Assembly (NCBI GenBank): GCA_017608295.1
Contig: JAFCGF010000004.1
Span: 1 to 64,000, forward strand
DNA: 64,000 nucleotides
Source of the DNA: Candidatus Woesearchaeota archaeon
Lineage (GTDB): Archaea > Nanoarchaeota > Nanoarchaeia > Woesearchaeales > JAGVZT01
Direction of reading: 5' to 3'
Under the pieces are notes generated by a model. The model searched no databases. It had not been told where the DNA came from and saw nothing but the letters and a program-made list of their open reading frames with translations. Of this stretch, positions 16,033 through 24,426 are shown in pieces; within the stretch, counting starts at the first letter, position 1; each line of letters starts with the position of its first letter. The translations under genes and the position numbers were made by a program.

Positions 16033-16043
16033 GATTTATAGAC
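16033..16043 (+). promoter_or_regulatory. TATA box for the Cys-rich surface protein
   Basis: GATTTATAGAC is centred 30 nt before the ATG at 16068. Confidence 0.55.
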
Positions 16044-16067
16044 TTCTTTACCAAAGAGGGGACTACC

Positions 16068-18368
16068 ATGAAATACAAGAGATCCCAACTCACCATATTC
16101 ATCGCTGTCGGACTCGTTCTGGTATTCGCCGCTGTGTTCATGTATTCCCTCTCCAGGCAGAGGCCGGATTCAGGGCCAGGCACGATTATAGGCGCACAGA
16201 ACACGCAAGACTCGCTCACTCTCCTGACAGAGACATGCCTGGAGCTTGCCACATTCGACGCGGTGATGGAGTTCGGCTTTGACCAGGCTATCAGCACTCC
16301 CCTCATAGAAGAATACATCGAATCTCATCTTCCCTCATGCTTTGAAGATTTCACATTCTACAGGGAGCAGGGATTCGATGTCAATACTGGGGATATAGCT
16401 GTCGACGCCACAATCACCAGTGAAGCCCTCACTGTCGACCTAGATTATCCTATTACGCTCTCAGGAGGGGATTCGATTGTCAGCGTTGAAGGCACGAGTT
16501 ATCAGTTCCCGAGGAAATACCTCAGCACAATCAACCCCAATGCAGAGACAGTGGTCACGACCAAGGACCGCAGGACGCTGCTTATCATCCCTGCAGGAAC
16601 AGAGGCAAGCCTCAACGACCAGCCTCTTGAGCGCGTGGGGATAGACATACTCGACAGGGAATTCAACGGCAACTCTAATTCAGTCCTTGCCGGAATGATG
16701 GCCTTCGCCGGAATTCCGCATGGAGCAGTTTTTTCAAAGCCAGTTACCCTTATCCATTTCTACGACCAGAGGGATGTGCCATCCACAATCTCAGAAGTGG
16801 ACGTGAGGCTCGGCTTCTACAGTAATGAGTTAGGGAGCTGGGTCGGGATGCCCACCACTGTCGACGCTGATAATAACATCCTGACCGCGACGACGACTCA
16901 CTTCTCCCCCTACGGCGCTGTGCTGAGGTGCACTGCTGAAGAGGACATCACGGAGTTCCATGCAACACCTGTCGTGAAAGAGGACTGCGCTCCCTGCGCT
17001 GACTGGAAGACAGGAAGCGCCCCTTCTGGAGTCGGCGAGCTATGGATAGAATCTGACGGCATCACAACCGGACACGGCATAGGTCTTGACACTGAGGGCT
17101 ATGAGCTTGAGGTGTGCGATGGCCCGACTAAGGTCACCACCCAAGTATCCTCCTGCTCCAACTGCGACGGGGACTGCAAGGGCGAGCTTCCCGGGCCGCC
17201 AGCGAAATGCCTCGAGTCACCGAGCACTGGAGAGCTCGGCGTATGCGACTGCGAGTTCACATACTATTCATATGAATCCGCTGAATTCAAGGGGTACGCC
17301 ATGGTCGAGGTAGAATTCGCGGATGGCGGAGACTCCTGCATCTGGACTGAGGAAGACCGCGACCCGAGCATAGCGAAGAAGGACAGCGACGGGGAAAGCG
17401 CGGATTACGATGATGCAGACATACAGATAGACACAGTATGCCCTGAAGAAAAAGGTGATACGTGCCACATCACGCAGTGGCTATTTGAAAACAGCAAGCT
17501 CTCATTCCTTGAAACGGCGACGAATGCGCTTGAGCCGGCAGATGCCTGCCTGGAAGCTGGCGTGACTGTAAAGTTCAGCGGGTTCGGCATCCAGAGCGAG
17601 GGCTCATACTACGCCTGCGAGACCGACGGCGATGAGGCGGATATGCCGGGCATCGGCGGCGGGATAAACGATATCGCAGCATCGGTGTGCGTCTGCGAAG
17701 ACCTTGACAGCGACGGCGAGGACAACGTGTGCAAGTGGACACTGAAGCCGGAGGAAATTTCTGGCGGTGGGGCTGTCACGGACCATTATGTCAATGAAGG
17801 AAGCGATGGTGGAGGAGGAGCGGAGGAGCGGCGTGAGAAAGACAAGTGCCCTGAGGGTGACAAGGAGCCCCAAGAGTACCCCACCTGCCCTGAGGATTTT
17901 GAGGAAAAATACTTGCACAAGAACTTCACCTTCAACCCTGAGATGAAGCAGGACACGAGGACAGAGAAGTTCTGCGACAAGTACGGAGACATCCCTGAGA
18001 TGCAGTATGCCGACTGGTCCCTCGATGACGACACCGCCTACTACATCATGGGCTCTGTGATGCGGAAAGACAGGTGCTGGTTCCTCGTAGAGGCACAGAA
18101 GAGGATTGATGACAATCTCGGGAAGCCGGACTTCTACTTCGAGTTTGAGGATGCCAACAACTGGCTTGCGCAAGGGGAAGACTGGACATTTGAGGACAGG
18201 TGCGCCCGGCCAGAGGAATCTGCCTGCATACCACGAACTGAATGCGAAGAGCGTGGCTCAGTCAAGTTTGAAGGCAAGCACTGGGGAGAATCCACCAATG
18301 GAAATGCCTGGTGCACTGAGAAGGCTACAGAAGTGACTGTGTGCTGCTTCCCTATGGGATTGGCCTAG
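16068..18368 (+). CDS. Large Cys-rich surface protein with a pilin-like N-terminus
   Basis: A 766-aa protein. The N-terminus KRSQLTIFIAVGLVLVFAAV (about 4-23) puts a short basic segment before a hydrophobic helix, like archaeal class III signal sequences or a plain signal anchor. The first 290 residues or so look like a globular extracellular domain. After that come Cys-rich acidic segments (CSNCDGDCKGE, GVCDCEF, VCVCEDLDSDGED) that could be disulfide-bonded or bind calcium. A GxGD peptidase that could process pilin-like leaders is at 40118. Function is unknown; an adhesin or envelope role is inferred. Confidence 0.65.
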   Translation: MKYKRSQLTIFIAVGLVLVFAAVFMYSLSRQRPDSGPGTIIGAQNTQDSLTLLTETCLELATFDAVMEFGFDQAISTPLIEEYIESHLPSCFEDFTFYREQGFDVNTGDIAVDATITSEALTVDLDYPITLSGGDSIVSVEGTSYQFPRKYLSTINPNAETVVTTKDRRTLLIIPAGTEASLNDQPLERVGIDILDREFNGNSNSVLAGMMAFAGIPHGAVFSKPVTLIHFYDQRDVPSTISEVDVRLGFYSNELGSWVGMPTTVDADNNILTATTTHFSPYGAVLRCTAEEDITEFHATPVVKEDCAPCADWKTGSAPSGVGELWIESDGITTGHGIGLDTEGYELEVCDGPTKVTTQVSSCSNCDGDCKGELPGPPAKCLESPSTGELGVCDCEFTYYSYESAEFKGYAMVEVEFADGGDSCIWTEEDRDPSIAKKDSDGESADYDDADIQIDTVCPEEKGDTCHITQWLFENSKLSFLETATNALEPADACLEAGVTVKFSGFGIQSEGSYYACETDGDEADMPGIGGGINDIAASVCVCEDLDSDGEDNVCKWTLKPEEISGGGAVTDHYVNEGSDGGGGAEERREKDKCPEGDKEPQEYPTCPEDFEEKYLHKNFTFNPEMKQDTRTEKFCDKYGDIPEMQYADWSLDDDTAYYIMGSVMRKDRCWFLVEAQKRIDDNLGKPDFYFEFEDANNWLAQGEDWTFEDRCARPEESACIPRTECEERGSVKFEGKHWGESTNGNAWCTEKATEVTVCCFPMGLA

Positions 18369-18447
18369 TCTCTTCCACAGCGTCGATTGCGTACCCTGAC
18401 ATCTCACTGATTATAGCTCCGTAGGCGGGATTCGGGGAAGAACTCAT
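18352..18447 (-). CDS. Possible 31-aa protein coupled to the acyltransferase gene
   Basis: Its ATG overlaps the acyltransferase stop codon (ATGA), the same overlap style seen at many true junctions here. It begins MSSSPNPAYGAIISEMSGYA and ends after VEETRPIP. The last 17 nt overlap the 3' end of the opposite-strand surface-protein gene. No homology evidence is available, so it may be chance. Confidence 0.25.
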   Translation of the reverse strand: MSSSPNPAYGAIISEMSGYAIDAVEETRPIP

Positions 18448-19610
18448 CTCATTTTTTCGATGATTTCCGCTATCGCTGGCCTTCGACCCATAATCTGCTC
18501 CAGGCGGTTCGCTGAGAACAGGAGGATGTTATCGTCGCGGTAGTCAAGGTCTTCAGGAATAGCAAGGATGCGGGCGTGGTCGAGGATACCATCCGTATTG
18601 ATGAAGTTCAGCTCATGGAGCTCCTCATAAAACCTGGCCACCCTCTTGCTGCGGGATTCGTCGTCGAGAAGCGCCTCATCAATGATTATCCCTTCAATAT
18701 CACTGAGCGCCTCTGCACGCCTCTTGACTATCTTATCAAGTTCGGTGAGGCTCACTCGGACTGCTCCCCCAATAGCCTGCTGCACCACATATTCTCCCGC
18801 TAGCTGGGATACAGTATAGGTATTGAGGTCAATGAAGTAGTTGAGTATTCTCTGCTCAAAATGATTGATGTCACGCTTTACCCAGTCTCTGTCTGATTCT
18901 CCCTCGTGTCTTTCAACAGGCCCGTACAGGAAGGGCTCGCCGATGTTGAAGAACATGAGGTCACGCTTCCAGCCAAGAATCTCGTCTCCTACCATGAAAT
19001 CATAGGTAAGTCCTACTGGAACGCACTGGATAAGGTCTATTGTGCCGTCTTCCTGCTCAATCTTTGCGACATTATAGGCACCGGACTTGATATCAGGGAT
19101 TCTACCATCGGTCTCAGTCGTGCCTTCTGGGAAGAATACGACGTGCCTGCCCTTGGAGTATTCTTCTTTCAGCTCCTCTAACATCTCCCAGTTGGCTGCC
19201 TTCATCTCCTTCAGCTCTTCCTCTGAATCAACTCCTTCCCCGAGCCAGGTGCGGTACACTCCTGTGCAGAGCGGGCTCATGAGCCAGTTGATGAATCGAG
19301 AGAGGTTCTCGTGCTGGACAAATTTTCTCTTGGTCGGTATCTTGAGGTCTGGGACGCCTTTGTCGAGAAGCCAGGCCGGGAACTGCAGGGCGTCATACCA
19401 GTGCTCATGCTTCACGAGCCAGAGGAACGGGCCTTCTTTCATTTCTCCAGTCTCGTCCAGAATGTTCTCGATGCCCGTCATCTGGGTGGATTCTGTAAAG
19501 AACGGGTCTATAGCCTTTGCTACGAGACCAAAGGGTATATGCATCGCTTCCTTTGCCAGCTGGGTGAGCGAGTCTTCAGGTTCCTTCTTGAGCACGTCCT
19601 GGTCTGCCAT
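18444..19610 (-). CDS. PlsC-like phospholipid/glycerol acyltransferase
   Basis: A 388-aa protein of the acyltransferase fold. The catalytic box is HEHWYD (H-x4-D), and the acceptor box is FFPEGTTETDGR. A long C-terminal part has helical regions and no membrane helix. Such enzymes move acyl chains to glycerol phosphates. In an archaeon with ether lipids the substrate is unclear; use of host or environmental lipids is a guess. The ATG at 19610 is preferred over 19667 because GGAGGAGG lies just before it. Confidence 0.75.
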   Translation of the reverse strand: MADQDVLKKEPEDSLTQLAKEAMHIPFGLVAKAIDPFFTESTQMTGIENILDETGEMKEGPFLWLVKHEHWYDALQFPAWLLDKGVPDLKIPTKRKFVQHENLSRFINWLMSPLCTGVYRTWLGEGVDSEEELKEMKAANWEMLEELKEEYSKGRHVVFFPEGTTETDGRIPDIKSGAYNVAKIEQEDGTIDLIQCVPVGLTYDFMVGDEILGWKRDLMFFNIGEPFLYGPVERHEGESDRDWVKRDINHFEQRILNYFIDLNTYTVSQLAGEYVVQQAIGGAVRVSLTELDKIVKRRAEALSDIEGIIIDEALLDDESRSKRVARFYEELHELNFINTDGILDHARILAIPEDLDYRDDNILLFSANRLEQIMGRRPAIAEIIEKMR

Positions 19611-19688
19611 CTTCCTCCTCCCGATATCAAAGAAGCGCGGAGTGTTTCTTAAGCGTATCCAGAGCAATATGGAAGATTATCCCAGATG

Positions 19689-19961
19689 TCAGTGGTAAAC
19701 GTTTTTCCTGTGACCAATAAGAAGGATAGAGATAACCTTTTCTGATAGATTAATATCTGCGATGATTCTGTATTTCCCCACTCTCAGGCGGTATTCTTTT
19801 TTTCCTTCTAAGCGCTTGAAGAACTGATGAGGATTACTTCTAGTGCTATCAATCTTAACGAAAATCCTGTGGGATAGTACAGAAGGAAGTTTTTCTAGAA
19901 CTGAAGCTGCCTTGGTATCGTACCTGACTTCATAGGCCGAGCCTCTTCTTGACTTCGTCAT
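19689..19961 (-). CDS. RelE/ParE-superfamily toxin
   Basis: A 90-aa protein with the RelE-type core: YEVRYDTKAASVLEKLP at the N-terminus, LEGKKEYRLRVGKYRIIADI in the middle, and ISILLIGHRKNVYH at the C-terminus. These contain the usual basic and aromatic residues of the mRNA-cleaving site. Free toxin would cut mRNA on ribosomes. It overlaps the antitoxin gene by about 30 nt, the normal antitoxin-first order, so translation is coupled. Confidence 0.88.
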   Translation of the reverse strand: MTKSRRGSAYEVRYDTKAASVLEKLPSVLSHRIFVKIDSTRSNPHQFFKRLEGKKEYRLRVGKYRIIADINLSEKVISILLIGHRKNVYH

Positions 19962-20169
19962 GGCTCACATACTTCCCTTTTTTCATCCTCTCCCGTGCTG
20001 CCTCGATTGCTTTCACTGCCTCGTGGCTGAGCTCGGGCTCAGTCTTAGCCTTCTCTGCGATGAATATAAGCTTGCTTATCACTTCGTCGTAAGATTCGTT
20101 CCTGTACTCGCGAAATCTATCGAGATGGTCCTTTGTTTCTCCGTGGATTCTAATGGTTGTTGCGGTCAT
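19930..20169 (-). CDS. Antitoxin of the RelE-type pair
   Basis: A 79-aa protein. The N-terminus TATTIRIHGETKDHLDRFRE looks like a ribbon-helix-helix DNA-binding strand plus helix. The C-terminal half is a charged helix that would wrap the toxin. The ATG at 20169 is chosen over the GTG at 20178 by family pattern. A TTAAATATAC box is about 30 nt upstream, and the AT-rich stretch with repeated TATA/TATG steps between box and gene is a likely operator for autoregulation. Confidence 0.8.
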   Translation of the reverse strand: MTATTIRIHGETKDHLDRFREYRNESYDEVISKLIFIAEKAKTEPELSHEAVKAIEAARERMKKGKYVSHDEVKKRLGL

Positions 20170-20208
20170 GAATATCACATATACCTATGTATATGCATGT
20201 ATATTTAA
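20170..20208 (-). promoter_or_regulatory. Promoter and possible operator of the toxin-antitoxin pair
   Basis: On the minus strand CCTTAAATATAC is followed by overlapping near-palindromes built from TATACATG and CATATAC steps. A self-repressing antitoxin would be expected to bind here. Confidence 0.4.
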
Positions 20209-20251
20209 GGCTTTCTGCCTAATAACTGAAAAAACTACAAGAACAATGAGA

Positions 20252-20325
20252 TGGGTCGGAAGGGATTTGAACCCCTGACACCACGGTCTTCAGCCGTGTG
20301 CTCTCCCAGGCTGAGCTACCGACCC
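20252..20325 (-). tRNA. tRNA-Phe (GAA)
   Basis: The cloverleaf is complete: acceptor GGGTCGG/CCGACCC, D-arm GCTC/GAGC, anticodon stem CACGG/CCGTG around loop CTGAAGA (anticodon GAA), and T-arm with TTCAAAT. The discriminator base is A and no CCA is encoded. No intron. G37 follows the anticodon, the substrate base for wybutosine made with the Tyw3 found at 3163. Confidence 0.95.
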
Positions 20326-20374
20326 TTGAATGCGCAGCATTCAAGCTGTCGAACCGAAGGTTCGATGCTGCGAG
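20326..20374 (-). promoter_or_regulatory. Structured leader before tRNA-Phe with two exclusive folds
   Basis: Directly 5' of the tRNA lies a perfect 8-bp hairpin TTGAATGC/GCATTCAA (20326-20344). Further upstream an 8-bp helix CGCAGCAT/ATGCTGCG (20333-20340 with 20365-20372) encloses a 7-bp hairpin TCGAACC/GGTTCGA (20349-20365). The two folds share 20333 and 20337-20340 and cannot form together. A minus-strand ATTATAAAC box near 20400 would start the transcript at about 20375, just before this leader. Confidence 0.5.
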
Positions 20375-20466
20375 GATATTGTTGGGAGAGAATGGCGTTT
20401 ATAATCTTTTCGATGATAGTAATATTCATATAGGAGTTGTGTCCTCCCAAGCCAAGAGGTATTCAT

Positions 20467-21681
20467 ATGAAACGAATGACATTTGTTGCGACCTGTTTCG
20501 CTCTGCTCATAGTTCTCTCGACCTTCGCGCTCGCGCAGGGTCGGGGTACACGCGTGTTTGTGCAGAGTGGGGACAGTGCCGCTAACGGACTGCTTCGCGC
20601 CACATTCGGCGTGACGCACAACTTTAACAACGGCTTCACCACTGAACTCACTGCAGGACAGCTCAAGGCCCTGGAGAGGATAGCTGGTCGGCTCGGCATC
20701 ACGATTGAGCCAGTACCGGTGTGGCATATTTCCGCTCCGCCCGGAGCTTGCAGCCCATGGCCCCAATGCAGGGATTCTGATCCTGAGCCGGATCCAACAC
20801 CCAGCCGAGATTTCTTCCCCTCTGACCAGACTCCGTGGGGGATTGAGCTTATCTACAATAATCCGAGTATTGCATCAACCAGCGGAGGCGCTGGCGTGGA
20901 TGTCGCCGTGCTTGACACAGGCGTGTTCGCTGACCACCTTGACCTGACCCAGCGTGTCGTGCAATGCAAAGACTTCACCAGAGGGCCAAAAGTAAGGAAA
21001 GGTTGCGCTGACGGCAATGGGCACGGCACCCACACTGCTGGCACTGTGATCGCGGACGGCGGAGCCGATGGAGAGGGCATCTTCGGAGTCGCTCCGGATG
21101 CCAATCTTTTCGCGTACAAGGTTTGCGGCAGTGACGGATCCTGTCCGTCTGATGACATCGCCAAGGCTATTGAGACCGCTGCCGACAATGGTGCCGAGAT
21201 AATCTCCATGAGTCTTGGTGGCGATACAGAGAGCATCCTGGTTCGGGATGCCATCGCCTATGCGGTCAGTAAGGGCGTGCTCATCGTCGCCGCTGCCGGG
21301 AACGATGGACCTGCTGATGGAAGCATCGACTGGCCTGGGGCCAACGCCGATGTGATTGCTGTCGGCGCGATTGATGTCAATGTGGCTGTGGCAGATTTCA
21401 GCTCCCGCGGAGTGAATGACGGTGACTGGATCGTTGAGGCACAAGAAGTCGAGTTTGGAGCGCCTGGAGTAGCAGTGCTGAGCACCTACAACAACGGCGG
21501 GTATGCGACTGGCGATGGCACCTCAATGGCCACCCCGCACATCGCAGGTCTCGCAGCAAAGCTCTGGCAGGGTGATGCGGCAAGTACCCGCACGTATCTG
21601 CAGGGACTTGCAAGCGACATCTGGACAACTGGCGACGACACCGCTACCGGCTTCGGCCTGCCTCAGGTCCCTACTAGTTAG
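20467..21681 (+). CDS. Secreted subtilisin-like serine protease (S8)
   Basis: A 404-aa protein from the ATG that begins a clear signal peptide (MKRMTFVATCFALLIVLSTFALAQ). A short propeptide-like region follows. The catalytic triad is Asp in AVLDTGV, His in NGHGTHTAGT and Ser in GDGTSMATPH. The oxyanion Asn is in AAAGNDG. Two Cys pairs may be disulfides. It lacks the cytoplasmic tail and anchor of the five subtilases at 53040-60574 and so is probably released from the cell. Confidence 0.9.
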   Translation: MKRMTFVATCFALLIVLSTFALAQGRGTRVFVQSGDSAANGLLRATFGVTHNFNNGFTTELTAGQLKALERIAGRLGITIEPVPVWHISAPPGACSPWPQCRDSDPEPDPTPSRDFFPSDQTPWGIELIYNNPSIASTSGGAGVDVAVLDTGVFADHLDLTQRVVQCKDFTRGPKVRKGCADGNGHGTHTAGTVIADGGADGEGIFGVAPDANLFAYKVCGSDGSCPSDDIAKAIETAADNGAEIISMSLGGDTESILVRDAIAYAVSKGVLIVAAAGNDGPADGSIDWPGANADVIAVGAIDVNVAVADFSSRGVNDGDWIVEAQEVEFGAPGVAVLSTYNNGGYATGDGTSMATPHIAGLAAKLWQGDAASTRTYLQGLASDIWTTGDDTATGFGLPQVPTS

Positions 21682-21819
21682 GTACTTGAGTTTTTTATTT
21701 TTAGTAGACAGTCCTAGCCTTTGCTCTCCAAGAAATTATCAAAGGACAATTTCATCAACATCGATTTTCCAGGGAATCTGCCCAAAAGCATATAAGCTCC
21801 TGCTGGAAACAGCGTAACG

Positions 21820-23415
21820 ATGGAGGACTCTGCCAAAGAGATGTTCAAGCTGAGCGCCCAGCTCAAGCACTATAAGAGACGGGACATACAGGAAGAGATA
21901 GCCCTCCACTCATTGGATAAAGAAATCGCGTTCCGCTACGGCAGCAAGGGCTTTGGAAAACGCCCTGATATCATCTCGTACCCTACCGACGTATTGGCAG
22001 CTGCGAAAAAGGGCTGCTCATCATTCCACGCCTCACAGGAGAGGTGGTCTGACATCCTGGCATTGAAGCCTGGAATGCGGCCCAAAGAGTTCGAGGAAAT
22101 CCGTATAGGCTGGGACCTTGTTCTTGACATCGACTGCCCAAACTGGGAGCACGCGAAAATTGTCTCAGACCTGCTCATCAAGGCCCTCAAGAAGAAGGGA
22201 GTGGAAAGCATCAGCTGCAAATTCTCAGGAAACAAGGGATTCCACATAGGAGTACCCTTTGAGACTTTCCCCTATAAGGTACAGGGCAGGCCAGTAGAAA
22301 CAGCGTTCCCTGACGGCGTGCACAAGATAGCAAGCTATCTCGCCTACCTCATAGATTCAAAAGAGATGGATTATGCGCTAAGCAACGCGATGCTAGCATT
22401 AGGAAAGGAGAACATCGCAAAACAGCTAGGGCTGCCTATTGAAAAACTCACAGCAGAGAAGTGCGAGAAGTGCGGCCAGCCAAAAGAGATGCAGGAAACA
22501 CGGACAGAATACTTCTGCAGGAACAACAGCTGTAAATCATTCAACCGCACTGCGCTTGCAAACGAGAGCAAGAAGATCAAGAACATATGCCCCGAGTGCG
22601 GTGAGCTCCGGGACAAGATAGTCACCAATCCCGAGGAAGAGGAGCGCTGCAAGCAGTGCGGCGGCACCTCGTTCAAGCTGGGCTTCAACTCATCACTTGT
22701 TCTTGACCTTGATACCCAGCTTATCTCAGCAAGGCACATGTACCGCATGCCCTGGTCCATGCACGAGAAGTCAGGGCTAGTCTCTATTCCAATAGACCCA
22801 GACAAAGTGCTGGAGTTCGAGAAGGAGATGGCATCCTCAGACAAAGCAGAGATTATCAAGGAATTCAGGTTCCTCGACAGAGAAACAGCAACAGAAGGAG
22901 AGGCGACGTCTCTGCTCATTGACGCCTGGGATCACTGGGACTCGATTGGGGGAAAAGCAGGCAAGCTCCTTGAAGAACAGAGAGAAGCAGATGAAAAGAG
23001 CAGAGAAGTCGAGATTCCTGATGAAGCAGTTCCTGAGGAGCACTTCCCGCCCTGCATCCAGCTCGGCTTCCAGGGGATGCGCGACGGCAGAAAGAGGTTC
23101 ATCTTTGCCCTGGTCAATTTCCTCCACTCTTTAGGCTGGAGCTATAAGATGATTGAAGAGCGCCTGAAGAAATGGAACGAGCTCAACCCAGAGCCGCTGA
23201 GCGACACCCTTCTCATCGGGCAGGTAAGGTATCACAAACAGATGAAGAAGCGCGTCCTGCCGCCCAACTGCAAGAACAAGGCATATTATGTCGATATTGC
23301 CATCTGCAAACCGGACGGGCTCTGCCAGCGCATCAAGAACCCAGTTTCTTATGCAAAGAGAAAGGCAGGCGTGGGCAGGAAGGGCAAGAAAAAACGTCCA
23401 AAAAAGAAGGAATAG
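21820..23415 (+). CDS. DNA primase: PriS catalytic core fused to a PriL-type Fe-S domain
   Basis: A 531-aa protein. The archaeo-eukaryotic primase core has DID (103-105), the nucleotide motif SGNKGFH (about 136-142), and D296/D298 followed by ARHMYRMPWSMHEKSG. An insert with eight Cys in CxxC pairs (about 215-280) forms one or two zinc knuckles. The C-terminal 120 residues match the PriL iron-sulfur domain: PPC (C412), a basic helical region, PPNC (C484), AIC (C496), GLC (C502) and NPVSY. It should make RNA primers alone. Separate priS and priL genes were not seen here. The single-chain form recalls Nanoarchaeum. Confidence 0.85.
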   Translation: MEDSAKEMFKLSAQLKHYKRRDIQEEIALHSLDKEIAFRYGSKGFGKRPDIISYPTDVLAAAKKGCSSFHASQERWSDILALKPGMRPKEFEEIRIGWDLVLDIDCPNWEHAKIVSDLLIKALKKKGVESISCKFSGNKGFHIGVPFETFPYKVQGRPVETAFPDGVHKIASYLAYLIDSKEMDYALSNAMLALGKENIAKQLGLPIEKLTAEKCEKCGQPKEMQETRTEYFCRNNSCKSFNRTALANESKKIKNICPECGELRDKIVTNPEEEERCKQCGGTSFKLGFNSSLVLDLDTQLISARHMYRMPWSMHEKSGLVSIPIDPDKVLEFEKEMASSDKAEIIKEFRFLDRETATEGEATSLLIDAWDHWDSIGGKAGKLLEEQREADEKSREVEIPDEAVPEEHFPPCIQLGFQGMRDGRKRFIFALVNFLHSLGWSYKMIEERLKKWNELNPEPLSDTLLIGQVRYHKQMKKRVLPPNCKNKAYYVDIAICKPDGLCQRIKNPVSYAKRKAGVGRKGKKKRPKKKE

Positions 23416-23457
23416 ATTTTTAACGCATTCCGGAACCCCCTTCTCTGGTGAATACAA

Positions 23458-23772
23458 ATGAGTGTTGAGATTCCATCAAAGCTTGAAGTGCTTATCACTA
23501 AGGACGATTGTGCTGTCATCGGCACGGGCTATGATTACTATTCCCAGCTTCAGATGGTAGTAGTGTATCATGCGGTGTCAGTCCCTCGCCATGAAATAGA
23601 CCCGGATTTTGACTTCAATCTCGACATCTATAAGGTGTATGAGTCGTATATAGGCAGAGTAGCGAATAAGGTTGAGAGTGCACACGTCCCCATGCTCAAC
23701 TTGAGAATCAAGTTAGGGGCATACCACCGCCCAGAGGACATCAGACAGTATCTTAATCTGGAGGAAGAGTAA
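23458..23772 (+). CDS. Tandem paralogue 1 of an unknown ~104-aa family
   Basis: A 104-aa protein. Shared blocks with the next two genes are IPSxLEVLITKDDCAVIG, a central acidic block (EIDPDFDFNLDIYKVYESY), VPMLNLRI, and the end PEDIRQYLNL. No membrane segment, Cys pair or known domain. The pattern of short strands and a helix suggests a small alpha/beta fold. It directly follows the primase gene. GGTGAATAC precedes the ATG. Confidence 0.7.
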   Translation: MSVEIPSKLEVLITKDDCAVIGTGYDYYSQLQMVVVYHAVSVPRHEIDPDFDFNLDIYKVYESYIGRVANKVESAHVPMLNLRIKLGAYHRPEDIRQYLNLEEE

Positions 23773-23776
23773 GAAA

Positions 23777-24085
23777 ATGGACGAATCAGTTGAAATCCCA
23801 TCATACCTTGAAGTTATCATCACAAAGGAAGACTGCGCTGTCATAGGCCTTGACGGAACCCTTTATGATCAACAGGTATATCTCAAAAACGCAGTCACTG
23901 TACCGCGCGAGGAAATCGACCCAGAGTTCGACTTCAATATCGACCCGTACAAGGTGTTTGAGGCTTATATGAGGCGGGAGAAAAAAACGATTGGCAAGAT
24001 CTGGGTGCCATATGTGAATATCAGGCTGCAGTATGACTACTTTGAGCCGCCTGAAGATATCAGAGAGTACCTGAATCTTGATTAA
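23777..24085 (+). CDS. Tandem paralogue 2 of an unknown ~104-aa family
   Basis: A 102-aa protein 4 nt after copy 1. It keeps IPSYLEVIITKEDCAVIG, EIDPEFDFNIDPYKVFEAY, VPYVNIRLQ and PEDIREYLNLD. The middle between the first and second block varies most. The tight spacing means one mRNA. The function is unknown. Confidence 0.7.
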   Translation: MDESVEIPSYLEVIITKEDCAVIGLDGTLYDQQVYLKNAVTVPREEIDPEFDFNIDPYKVFEAYMRREKKTIGKIWVPYVNIRLQYDYFEPPEDIREYLNLD

Positions 24086-24099
24086 TACAGGTGAACAAA

Positions 24100-24426
24100 A
24101 TGGACGAAACAGCCACCATCCCATCAAGCCTTGAAGTTTTGGTTACAAAGGATGACCTTGCAATCATCGGTGATGGATTCAAGTTCTACGATACTTATGT
24201 CAAAGTAAACAATGCACTTATTGTCCAAAGGGAAGATGTGGACCTAGAATTCAATTTGGAAATTGACACATACAAGGTATTTGAAGAGTATGTTACGAAA
24301 CAGAATACGCGCAAGTCATTCATCAGGGTTCCCTTTGTGAATACCAGGCTCCATGTGGAAGGATTCCATCAACCTGATGACATTTATGAATTCCTTAACA
24401 TAGAGAGACCCGCCCCAAAAGAATAA
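24100..24426 (+). CDS. Tandem paralogue 3 of an unknown ~104-aa family
   Basis: A 108-aa protein, the most divergent copy (IPSSLEVLVTKDDLAIIG, DLEFNLEIDTYKVFEEY, VPFVNTRLH, PDDIYEFLNI), with a short Pro/Lys tail. The conserved Cys of copies 1 and 2 is Leu here, so the Cys is not essential. The ATG at 24100 matches the MDE start of copy 2, so the GTG at 24091 is rejected. It ends next to the opposite-strand primase-like gene. Confidence 0.7.
   Translation: MDETATIPSSLEVLVTKDDLAIIGDGFKFYDTYVKVNNALIVQREDVDLEFNLEIDTYKVFEEYVTKQNTRKSFIRVPFVNTRLHVEGFHQPDDIYEFLNIERPAPKE

Noticed and set aside
16899..18316. Long opposite-strand ORFs across the 766-aa gene
   Set aside because: They are shadows caused by biased codon use; the plus-strand protein has a signal anchor and consistent composition.
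19689..20208. Toxin-antitoxin pair as part of a defense island or integrated element
   Set aside because: No integrase, restriction, CRISPR or phage gene is nearby; it looks like a solitary RelE-type module.
20437..20466. Ten extra N-terminal residues on the secreted subtilase
   Set aside because: The signal peptide begins at the ATG at 20467, and the extra residues have no role in export.
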